The notes below the pieces were generated by a model, which saw nothing but the letters and a program-made list of their open reading frames with translations, had not been told where the DNA came from and did no database searches. A stretch of DNA of 6,123 nucleotides, from contig JARBUP010000178.1 of assembly GCA_029239575.1 (NCBI GenBank), positions 1-6,123 on the forward strand, written 5' to 3'. The position numbers were made by a program, and so were the translations under genes. This document shows, in pieces, positions 1-5,499 of this stretch. The first letter of the stretch is position 1, and each line of letters begins with the position of its first letter. This DNA is from Bacillota bacterium. Lineage in GTDB: Bacteria > Bacillota > Clostridia > Tissierellales > Sedimentibacteraceae.

Positions 1-167
1 ATTCACTGAAATTGATACGTAAAGAAAAGGATGTTCAGCATGTAGTACCAAGAAATTTCGTAGAAATGAACATTAAACTCGGTCAAACACGGGGCAAACT
101 TTCTGCTGGTAAGCTGATGAGCATGGTTGTAAAGTCAAAAGTGGATAGATTAATTTCCAAGAAATAA
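1..167 (+). CDS. 3' end of an unrecognised protein gene (partial)
   Basis: An open frame enters from the left edge (first complete codon at position 3) and ends with TAA at 165-167, giving 54 residues of C-terminus. The visible protein is basic and ends in VDRLISKK. Codon content looks coding, with no internal stop and a balanced hydrophobic/charged pattern. I do not recognise the family; a basic amphipathic tail like this occurs in many cytoplasmic enzymes, so no function is assigned. The stop codon lies inside the first copy of a 22-bp direct repeat whose hairpin probably terminated this gene. The gene is on the same strand as the cooS operon, but two hairpins and a separate promoter lie between them, so it is probably a different transcription unit. 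Confidence 0.65.
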   Translation, partial: SLKLIRKEKDVQHVVPRNFVEMNIKLGQTRGKLSAGKLMSMVVKSKVDRLISKK

Positions 168-186
168 AAAAGCACGTATAGTGCTT
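165..186 (+). repeat. Direct repeat copy 1, carrying a degraded terminator hairpin
   Basis: These 22 bases are identical to 315-336, exactly 150 bases downstream. The segment contains an A6 tract and the inverted repeat GCAC-GTATA-GTGC. In this copy the T-run stops after two T's and continues CTTAAG, so the hairpin lacks the U-tract needed for efficient intrinsic termination. The first three bases are the stop codon of the upstream gene. Confidence 0.85.
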
Positions 187-197
187 CTTAAGACTAT

Positions 198-308
198 TGA
201 CAAACCCCTATATTGTCATTCTGAACGCAGTGAAGAATCTTTTAACATTGAAATAATAAGATCCTTCGCTTTGCTCAGGATGACAAAACTAAAAATTATA
301 CTTTGTCA
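198..308. repeat. Palindromic MITE-like intergenic repeat
   Basis: Two 28-base arms, 213-240 (starting TTGTCATTCTGA) and 259-286 (ending CAGGATGACAA), are inverted copies matching at 22 of 28 positions; most differences are transitions that would be G-U pairs in RNA. The intervening 18 bases are AT-rich. An outer 7-bp perfect pair, TGACAAA at 198-204 and TTTGTCA at 302-308, encloses them. The arm resembles, from memory, a dispersed intergenic family of the form TGTCATTCTGAGCGAAGCG found in many bacterial genomes. It has no coding capacity. It sits between two copies of a terminator segment, as if inserted there. Exact element ends are uncertain. Confidence 0.7.
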
Positions 309-314
309 TCAAAC

Positions 315-336
315 TAAAAAAGCACGTATAGTGCTT
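315..336 (+). repeat. Direct repeat copy 2 (terminator segment)
   Basis: This is an exact 22-base copy of 165-186. Here the copy continues into an uninterrupted T-run, so it is the functional-looking version of the hairpin. The 128 bases between the copies contain the palindromic repeat. Confidence 0.85.
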
Positions 337-342
337 TTTTTT
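316..342 (+). terminator. Rho-independent terminator of the upstream gene
   Basis: The stem is AAAAAAGCAC (316-325) with GTGCTTTTTT (331-340), the loop is GTATA, and the T-run extends through 342. Only four of the ten stem pairs are non A-T, but the geometry and the U-tract are typical. The A-tract on the other side would also let it work on the minus strand. It now lies 148 bases past the upstream stop codon because of the intervening repeat. Confidence 0.75.
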
Positions 343-412
343 GCGTGTAAATGAATTTCTTTTGTTTAATACATATAAGTAATTAATAAAACATATTGGT
401 TAATATTTGTTA

Positions 413-441
413 TTGACTTTTAACGCAAGGTAAAGTAATAT
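413..441 (+). promoter_or_regulatory. Sigma-A type promoter of the cooS operon
   Basis: TTGACT (413-418) and TAATAT (436-441) are separated by 17 bases, close to the consensus -35 and -10 with ideal spacing. This predicts a start near 448 and a leader of about 58 bases before the ATG at 506. Positions 343-412 are AT-rich with no gene. Two imperfect inverted repeats overlap the promoter: GTTA (409-412) with TAAC (421-424) around the -35, and ACTTT (416-420) with AAAGT (432-436) in the spacer. Either could be an operator, but neither matches a known site well. Confidence 0.7.
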
Positions 442-505
442 AAATAAAAATAATAAAACATATAAGAATACTATGAAAAACAAATAATTAGATAGGTGGT
501 ATAAA

Positions 506-2575
506 ATGAGTAAAGCAGAAACTAATAAAAATCAACATGTCCATTCTCATAATCATGATAAAAATGAAAATCATGAGCATAATCACGAACACCATCACGG
601 CCATCATCATCATGGGCATCATCACCATCATGGTGGACAAGTTAATGATTATTTAGAAGCAGTTACAGAATACAGAAAAACATTTGCTTCAAAACAGGAT
701 GTTTTAGATAAAACACCTGACCCTGCTGTAAAAGAACTTTTATTAAGAATGGAACAATTAGGCTTGGATACTACTTTTGACAGATTTGAGCAACAAAAAC
801 CTCAATGTGTTTTCGGTCTTGCTGGAGTATGTTGTAAAAATTGTTATATGGGACCATGTAAAATTACTGCAAAGAGTCCAAGAGGAATATGCGGAGCTGA
901 TGCAGATTTAATAGTTTCAAGAAATTTATTGAGAGCTCTTGCAGCTGGTGTTGCAGCACACGGTGTACATGCAAGAGAAACTATCCTTGCTTTAAAAAAT
1001 GCAGCTGAAGGAATTCTCGATTTACCAATAGTTGGGGAAGAAAAATTAATAAATACTGCAAAGCAGTTTGGAATTGCAAATATAGAAAATAAATCAATTA
1101 ATGAGCTTGCTTCAGAGCTTGCAGACATATTGCTTCAAGATTTATCAAGACCTGTTGCAGGAGATTTTAAAACAATAATGGTTTCAGCTCCTAAAGAAAG
1201 ACAACAGGTGTGGAAGGAATTGGACATTATTCCTATAAGCGCTTACCATGAAGTATTTGAAGCATTGCATAGAACGACTACAGGAACTGACGGAGATTGG
1301 CAAAATGTTATGAAACAGTTTTTAAGATGCGGTCTTGCATTTGTTTTTTCTGGAGTTGTGGGCTCAGCAATCGCAACTGATGTTCTCTTTGGCATCGGAG
1401 GCAGAAGAACTTCTAAAGTAAATGTAGGAGCAATGCAGGAAGGATATGTAAACATAGCTGTTCATGGGCATTTGCCTGTACTTGTTAGTGAAATAGTAAA
1501 ACAAGGGCAAGCGCAAGAATTTATAGAATTAGCTAAAAACCATGGAGCTAAAGGGATAAAATTTTATGGAATCTGCTGTTCAGGTCTTGCTGCAATGTAC
1601 AGATATGATGATGTAATTCCTTTATCCAATGCTATTGGAGCTGAACTTGTTCTTGGCACAGGAGCATTGGATTTATGGGTAGCAGATGTTCAAGACGTAT
1701 ATCCAGCTATTATGGAAGTTGCAAAATGCTTTAAAACAACAGTAGTAACAACAAGTGATTCAGCAAGATTAGTTGGAGCAGAGCATTATGGTTACGACCA
1801 TCAGCATTCAAATGTAGGTGAAACAACTGAGCTGGCTAAGAAAATAGTGACAAGGGCAATAGAAAGCTTTGCAGACAGAAGGGATGTACCGGTATATATA
1901 CCTCCTTATGAAGTAGATGCTGAAGTAGGTTTTTCAGTTGAATATGTTAAAGAAAGATTTGGTGGATTAAAACCAGTTCTTGAAGCTTTGAAAAGCGGTG
2001 AAATTTTAGGAATAGTAAATCTTGTTGGTTGCAATAATCCAAGGGTGGTTTATGAAAGAGCAGTTTTAGATGTTGCTGAAACGTTGATTAAAAATAATGT
2101 TCTTGTTTTAACAAATGGTTGTGCATCTTTCCCATTGTTAAAAATGGGGCTTTGTAATACACAAGCATTGCAAAAAACAGGCGATAGCCTGAAAAATTTC
2201 CTTCAACCTGATCTTCCTCCAGTATGGCACATGGGAGAATGTATTGACAATGCAAGAGCATCGGGATTGTTTGGAGGATTAGCAGGTGAAGCAGGAAAAG
2301 CTATTAAAGATATGCCTTATGCATTTGCAAGCCCTGAGTGGTCAAATGAAAAAGGAATTGGCGCTGCTTTAGGATTCAGACTTAATGGTGTTAATTCATA
2401 TCATTGTGTACATGCTCCTGTACAAGGTTCTGACAATGTCATGAACTTCATGTATAAAGAAACAAAGCAGTTATTAGGTTCAACTATGAATGTAGAATTA
2501 GATCCTATAAAACTTGCAGAAAACATAATAAATGATTTAAAAGAAAAAAGAAAAAATCTTGGTTGGGATAAATAA
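506..2575 (+). CDS. cooS: CooS-family carbon monoxide dehydrogenase homologue with His-rich N-terminus and altered C-cluster ligand
   Basis: This 689-residue protein is a cytoplasmic, normally homodimeric Ni-Fe-S enzyme of the family that interconverts CO and CO2. Residues 11-42 are a low-complexity tract with 19 histidines; the enzyme core begins near residue 63. D-cluster cysteines C101 and C109 and B-cluster cysteines C110, C113, C118 and C129 are present. Aligned from memory to C. hydrogenoformans CODH-II (636 residues), active-site residues map as H320 (H261), C358 (C295), C509 (C446), C539 (C476), C579 (C526), the acid/base H152 (H93) and K616 (K563). The C333 position is D397, in the local sequence ADVQDVYP, so one C-cluster cysteine is missing. 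H99 and H102 become E158 and L161, and I567 becomes A620. AGGTGG at 494-499 fixes the ATG. The family assignment is secure; CO activity is not. It is first in an operon with an ABC importer. Confidence 0.93.
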   Translation: MSKAETNKNQHVHSHNHDKNENHEHNHEHHHGHHHHGHHHHHGGQVNDYLEAVTEYRKTFASKQDVLDKTPDPAVKELLLRMEQLGLDTTFDRFEQQKPQCVFGLAGVCCKNCYMGPCKITAKSPRGICGADADLIVSRNLLRALAAGVAAHGVHARETILALKNAAEGILDLPIVGEEKLINTAKQFGIANIENKSINELASELADILLQDLSRPVAGDFKTIMVSAPKERQQVWKELDIIPISAYHEVFEALHRTTTGTDGDWQNVMKQFLRCGLAFVFSGVVGSAIATDVLFGIGGRRTSKVNVGAMQEGYVNIAVHGHLPVLVSEIVKQGQAQEFIELAKNHGAKGIKFYGICCSGLAAMYRYDDVIPLSNAIGAELVLGTGALDLWVADVQDVYPAIMEVAKCFKTTVVTTSDSARLVGAEHYGYDHQHSNVGETTELAKKIVTRAIESFADRRDVPVYIPPYEVDAEVGFSVEYVKERFGGLKPVLEALKSGEILGIVNLVGCNNPRVVYERAVLDVAETLIKNNVLVLTNGCASFPLLKMGLCNTQALQKTGDSLKNFLQPDLPPVWHMGECIDNARASGLFGGLAGEAGKAIKDMPYAFASPEWSNEKGIGAALGFRLNGVNSYHCVHAPVQGSDNVMNFMYKETKQLLGSTMNVELDPIKLAENIINDLKEKRKNLGWDK
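536..631 (+). other. His-rich metal-binding tract within CooS
   Basis: Codons 11-42 encode 19 histidines, interspersed with Glu, Asn, Asp and Gly, followed by a Gly-Gly and about 20 more residues before the conserved CODH core. Comparable tracts in CooJ, HypB and UreE bind and store nickel (known for those families). Binding by this tract is inferred. The mix of CAT and CAC codons and the interspersed residues argue against a simple triplet expansion artefact. Confidence 0.9.
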
Positions 2576-2606
2576 TTAATAATTAAAATAAGAAAGGGAT
2601 GAAATT

Positions 2607-3587
2607 ATGAAAAGAATCAATAAATTAATATTGTTGACAATTGTCTTAGTTACTCTTGTGGCATTTACAGGATGTGCTAAAAAATCTGAAGAAATAAAAA
2701 ATACGGATAACACAAAGAAAACTATTAAGATAGCATATTTGCCAATTACTCATGCAGTACCTTTGTACGTTGAGAGTGAGGATTCAATAATTAACAGTGA
2801 AACGCTTAAAAATGTTAATGTTGAGCTTGTTAAATTTGGTTCATGGCCTGAATTAATGGATGCTTTAAACACAGGAAAAGTAGATGGTGCATCAGTATTA
2901 ATTGAGTTTGCCATGAAATCAAAAGAGCAGGGAATTGATTTAAAAACTGTTGCATTAGGTCATAGGGACGGTAACAATGTTACCGTTGCAAATGATATAA
3001 ATTCTGCAGCTGATTTAAAAGGTAAAACTGTAGCAATACCGCAGAGATTTTCAACCCAAAATATATTGCTTTATCAAATGCTTGAGAATGCAGGTTTAGA
3101 ATATACAGATGTAAATGTAGTTGAGCTACCACCGGCAGAAATGCCAGCAGCATTGTCTGAAGGACGTATTGCAGGATATGTAGTTGCAGAACCTTTTGGT
3201 GCTAAAGCAGTATCATCAGGAAAAGCTAAAACATTGTTCACATCTCAAGATTTGTGGAAAGATTCAATTTGCTGCGGTTTAGTATTAAGAGGAGATTTTA
3301 TAAAAAACAATCCTGAAGCAGTTCAAGAACTTGTCAATGGATATGTAAAAGCTGGTAATGCAGCAGAAGCTAAAAATGAAAATATAACTAATATCACTTC
3401 AAAATTTATGGCTGTTGATAAAAATATAATGGATTTATCTTTAAAATCAACAACTTATACAAATTTAAAAATTAATGAAAAAGATTATGAGCAATTAACA
3501 ATTTATTTAAAAACAATGGGGTTATTAGATAATTCACCGAAATTTAATGATTTTGTAGATAATTCATTTATTGATAAGGCAGAGTGA
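2607..3587 (+). CDS. ABC transporter substrate-binding lipoprotein, NitT/TauT (NMT1/SsuA-like) type
   Basis: This 326-residue protein is the extracellular receptor of the importer encoded by the next two genes. Residues 1-22 form a lipoprotein signal: MKR basic start, hydrophobic stretch, then a lipobox-like FTGC with C23 as the probable lipidated cysteine (Phe at -3 is slightly atypical). The mature part has the periplasmic-binding type II pattern of NMT1/SsuA/NrtA proteins: KIAYLPITHAVPLY (41-54), the interdomain segment DLKGKTVAIP (136-145), and YVVAEPFGAKAV (191-202). A Cys-Cys pair lies at 222-223. The family carries nitrate, sulfonates, taurine, bicarbonate, thiamine precursors and others; the ligand here cannot be read from sequence. 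An AGAAAGGGA ribosome site precedes the ATG, 31 bases after cooS with no terminator between, implying co-transcription. Confidence 0.88.
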   Translation: MKRINKLILLTIVLVTLVAFTGCAKKSEEIKNTDNTKKTIKIAYLPITHAVPLYVESEDSIINSETLKNVNVELVKFGSWPELMDALNTGKVDGASVLIEFAMKSKEQGIDLKTVALGHRDGNNVTVANDINSAADLKGKTVAIPQRFSTQNILLYQMLENAGLEYTDVNVVELPPAEMPAALSEGRIAGYVVAEPFGAKAVSSGKAKTLFTSQDLWKDSICCGLVLRGDFIKNNPEAVQELVNGYVKAGNAAEAKNENITNITSKFMAVDKNIMDLSLKSTTYTNLKINEKDYEQLTIYLKTMGLLDNSPKFNDFVDNSFIDKAE

Positions 3588-3591
3588 TAAA

Positions 3592-4368
3592 ATGAATAAA
3601 ATAGGAAAATTAGTAAATATAATTATAGGTCTTAGTATAATATTGATACTCTGGCAAGTAGTAGTATTAACGGGAAGATATGAAGCATCACTGCTTCCTT
3701 CCCCATTAATGGTTTTAAATGCCTTAAAAGAGGTTATTTCAAACGGCAGTTTATTTACTAATATACAAGTTAGCCTTCTAAGATTTTTTGTAGGATATTC
3801 CAGTGCAGTTATACTTGCAGTAGTGTTTGGGCTTATTCTTGGATGGTTTGAAAAAGTTTGGGCTATAATTGACCCAATAGTTCAAGTATTAAGACCAATA
3901 TCTCCTATTGCATGGTTTCCTTTCATAGTTTTATGGTTGGGTATTGGAGACATTCCTGCAATAGCGATAATATTTATTGCTTCCTTTTTTCCTGTTCTCC
4001 TTTCAACAGTTTCAGCAGTTAAAAAAGTTGATAAAACATATTTAAAAGTTGCAAAAAACTTTGGAATGAAACAGTATTCTGTATTAACTAAAATTATATT
4101 TCCGGCTTCCTTTCCAAGTATAGTTACAGGTCTTCATATAGCACTTGGTTCTGCATGGGTATTCCTTGTTGCAGGAGAAATGGTTGGAGTGCAATCAGGT
4201 CTTGGATTTATGATTATAGATGCAAGAAACTCATTAAGGTCGGATCTATTATTGGCAGCTATTATAAATATAGGTGTTATTGGTTTATTGTTAGATAAAC
4301 TTGTAAATATATTTGAAAAATGGGTGGGAAAAACTTGGGGCATAGCTCAAGAGCCTGAAAGGAGTTAA
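3592..4368 (+). CDS. ABC transporter permease, SsuC/TauC/NrtB-like
   Basis: This 258-residue integral membrane protein is the channel subunit of the importer and probably a homodimer. Hydrophobic segments lie near residues 7-26, 68-85, 105-118, 121-142, 183-200 and 221-237. The cytoplasmic EAA-type coupling loop, which contacts the ATPase, spans about 147-181 with the conserved Gly at 158 and Pro at 171 (YLKVAKNFGM, then KIIFPASFPSIVTGL). Length and topology are normal for the BPD_transp_1 family in NitT/TauT systems. An in-frame TTG at 3571 would add seven residues, but it lies inside the preceding gene with no ribosome site; the ATG at 3592 has GAGTGAT just upstream and starts four bases after the previous stop, suggesting translational coupling. 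Confidence 0.9.
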   Translation: MNKIGKLVNIIIGLSIILILWQVVVLTGRYEASLLPSPLMVLNALKEVISNGSLFTNIQVSLLRFFVGYSSAVILAVVFGLILGWFEKVWAIIDPIVQVLRPISPIAWFPFIVLWLGIGDIPAIAIIFIASFFPVLLSTVSAVKKVDKTYLKVAKNFGMKQYSVLTKIIFPASFPSIVTGLHIALGSAWVFLVAGEMVGVQSGLGFMIIDARNSLRSDLLLAAIINIGVIGLLLDKLVNIFEKWVGKTWGIAQEPERS

Positions 4369-4370
4369 TT

Positions 4371-5141
4371 ATGTTTATTAAGATAAATAATGCATCAAAA
4401 ACGTATAAAAATAACAACAGAGATACTAAATCGCTGGACAACATCAATTTAACAATAGAAAAAGGCGAGTTCATATGTTTATTAGGTCCAAGCGGATGCG
4501 GTAAGTCCACTCTTTTAAACATAATTGCAGGATTTGATTCGCCCACAAATGGTGAAGTAATTATTGATGACAAATCAGTAAAAGAACCATCCCCAAACTA
4601 TGTTACTATATTTCAAAATTATGGACTGCTACCATGGAGAAGTGTTAAAAAAAATGTAGAGCTCGGTCTTGAAGTTAAAAAAATAAGCAAGGAAGAAAAA
4701 AGCAAAATTGCTGATGAATATATAGAACTTGTAGGGCTTACAAAATTTTCTAAACATCATCCTTCACAGCTTTCAGGTGGAATGCAGCAAAGGGTGGCTA
4801 TTGCAAGAGCATTAGCTGTAGATCCTGAAATAATATTCATGGATGAGCCTTTTGGAGCTTTGGATGCTATGACAAGAATGAATATGCAGGATGAAATATC
4901 AAATATATGGGAACAAAAGAAAAAGACAATTATATTTGTAACTCATGACATAGAAGAAGCTGTATTTCTTGCAGATAGAATAGTAATTATGACGCCAGGG
5001 CCAGGAAAAGTTAAAAGCATAATCAACGTTCCAATGAAAAGAAAAAGAGACAGAACAAACGAAGAATTCTTGAAAATACGAGATAGAGTATTTTTAGAAT
5101 TTAAAATGAAAGAAGAAATTGAAATAGAATACAGTATTTAA
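4371..5141 (+). CDS. ABC transporter ATP-binding protein, SsuB/TauB/NrtD-like
   Basis: This 256-residue cytoplasmic ATPase powers the importer. All nucleotide-binding motifs are intact: Walker A GPSGCGKST (39-47), Q-loop FQNYGLLPW (Q82), signature LSGGMQQR (134-141), Walker B IIFMDEP with catalytic E159, D-loop GALD (162-165) and switch histidine H192 in VTHDIEEA. The Q-loop continuation GLLPW is typical of the nitrate/sulfonate/taurine subfamily, agreeing with its two neighbours. It begins two bases after the permease stop with a strong AAAGGAG site at 4358-4364. A terminator follows at 5164-5191, so this is the last gene of the operon. Confidence 0.94.
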   Translation: MFIKINNASKTYKNNNRDTKSLDNINLTIEKGEFICLLGPSGCGKSTLLNIIAGFDSPTNGEVIIDDKSVKEPSPNYVTIFQNYGLLPWRSVKKNVELGLEVKKISKEEKSKIADEYIELVGLTKFSKHHPSQLSGGMQQRVAIARALAVDPEIIFMDEPFGALDAMTRMNMQDEISNIWEQKKKTIIFVTHDIEEAVFLADRIVIMTPGPGKVKSIINVPMKRKRDRTNEEFLKIRDRVFLEFKMKEEIEIEYSI

Positions 5142-5163
5142 AGATAATATACTTTTTATAATT

Positions 5164-5191
5164 AAGGTCACTTATATAGGTGGTCTTTTTT
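5164..5191 (+). terminator. Rho-independent terminator of the cooS-ABC operon
   Basis: AAGGTCAC (5164-5171) pairs with GTGGTCTT (5180-5187) through eight pairs, two of them G-U. The loop is eight bases, followed by a T-run to 5191. It lies 23 bases after the ATPase stop codon. Confidence 0.75.
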
Positions 5192-5271
5192 ATTTGAATA
5201 ATAAGATCTAAAAATAGAAGTAAATAGAAAATTGTAGAATATTTTGTCGGAAATATTTATAAAGTTATTTG

Positions 5272-5300
5272 AGCAATCATGTTAAATGATTGCTTTATTT
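5272..5300 (+). terminator. Perfect 9-bp hairpin, possible second terminator
   Basis: AGCAATCAT (5272-5280) and ATGATTGCT (5286-5294) are perfect inverted repeats with a five-base loop, followed by the T-rich TATTTTAT. It could be a backup terminator. The T-run is interrupted, and the right arm overlaps a possible -35 element (TTGCTT, 5290-5295), so it could instead be part of the control region of the next gene. Confidence 0.45.
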
Positions 5301-5318
5301 TATATTAAGTAATATACT
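5290..5318 (+). promoter_or_regulatory. Possible promoter for the MATE gene
   Basis: TTGCTT (5290-5295) and TATACT (5313-5318) are 17 bases apart. The -10 matches consensus at five of six positions; the -35 is weak. The predicted start, near 5325, falls in the C4/G4 palindrome just downstream, which would suit repression by a bound protein. Confidence 0.4.
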
Positions 5319-5321
5319 ATA

Positions 5322-5342
5322 CATATCCCCTATGGGGGGATG
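5322..5342. promoter_or_regulatory. C4/G4 palindrome, candidate CsoR/RcnR-family operator
   Basis: The core ATATCCCCTATGGGGGGAT (5323-5341) is an imperfect palindrome with CCCC and GGGG arms around TAT, extended by CAT/ATG at the ends. It is the only GC-rich island in an AT-rich intergenic region. Operators of the DUF156 family (CsoR, RcnR, CstR, FrmR), which sense copper, nickel/cobalt, persulfide or formaldehyde, have C-run/G-run palindromes with AT-rich flanks. The match is by general form only, and no regulator gene is in the window. Confidence 0.35.
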
Positions 5343-5499
5343 CGAAATATAAACGTTAAGATATAAAAAAATAATAGATAGAATGTCCGAGGTATTGGTT
5401 ATATGGAGTTGTTGCAGTCGATACATTTTTAAAGTGGATATTAATAAGTATAAGGGGGTATTTAGTTGGAACAATTAGAACAAGAAGTAAGGTGTAATC
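5343..5499 (+). other. Untranslated leader of the MATE gene, no recognised riboswitch
   Basis: These 157 AT-rich bases separate the palindrome from the MATE start. A weak stem can form between GTATTG (5392-5397) and CGATAC (5419-5424). AAGGGGG at 5452-5458 precedes a TTG at 5466 that opens a 14-codon frame overlapping the MATE start. I recognise no riboswitch class or RNA gene here. A leader of about 170 bases is long enough to hold a control element. Confidence 0.35.

Noticed and set aside
198..336. CRISPR-like array
   Set aside because: Only two direct repeat copies, which form a terminator; the intervening sequence is itself a palindromic repeat, not a set of spacers.
416..436. MerR-like dyad in the cooS promoter spacer (ACTTT and AAAGT)
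   Set aside because: Only five-base arms match, and the promoter spacer is a normal 17 bases, whereas MerR-type promoters usually have 19-20.
473..487. Four-codon frame (MKNK) in the cooS leader
   Set aside because: No ribosome binding site and too short to distinguish from chance in AT-rich DNA.
844..1128. Minus-strand open frame of 94 codons inside cooS
   Set aside because: It lies wholly opposite conserved CODH core sequence and has no recognisable domain; it is a shadow of the codon pattern on the plus strand.
1243..1455. Minus-strand open frame of 70 codons inside cooS
   Set aside because: Same reason: antisense to the C-cluster domain, with no family resemblance.
3571..3591. Upstream TTG start for the permease adding seven residues
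   Set aside because: It is inside the binding-protein gene with no ribosome site; the ATG at 3592, four bases after the preceding stop, fits better.
4134..4573. Two minus-strand open frames across the permease-ATPase junction (4134-4343 and 4277-4573)
   Set aside because: Both overlap strongly supported transporter genes and each other, and show no domain of their own.
5246..5254. TGTCGGAA resembling a Spo0A box (TGTCGAA)
   Set aside because: It carries an extra base in the core and is not placed near a clear promoter.
5383..5478. 31-codon open frame before the MATE gene
   Set aside because: No ribosome site before its ATG and no recognisable sequence; probably chance.
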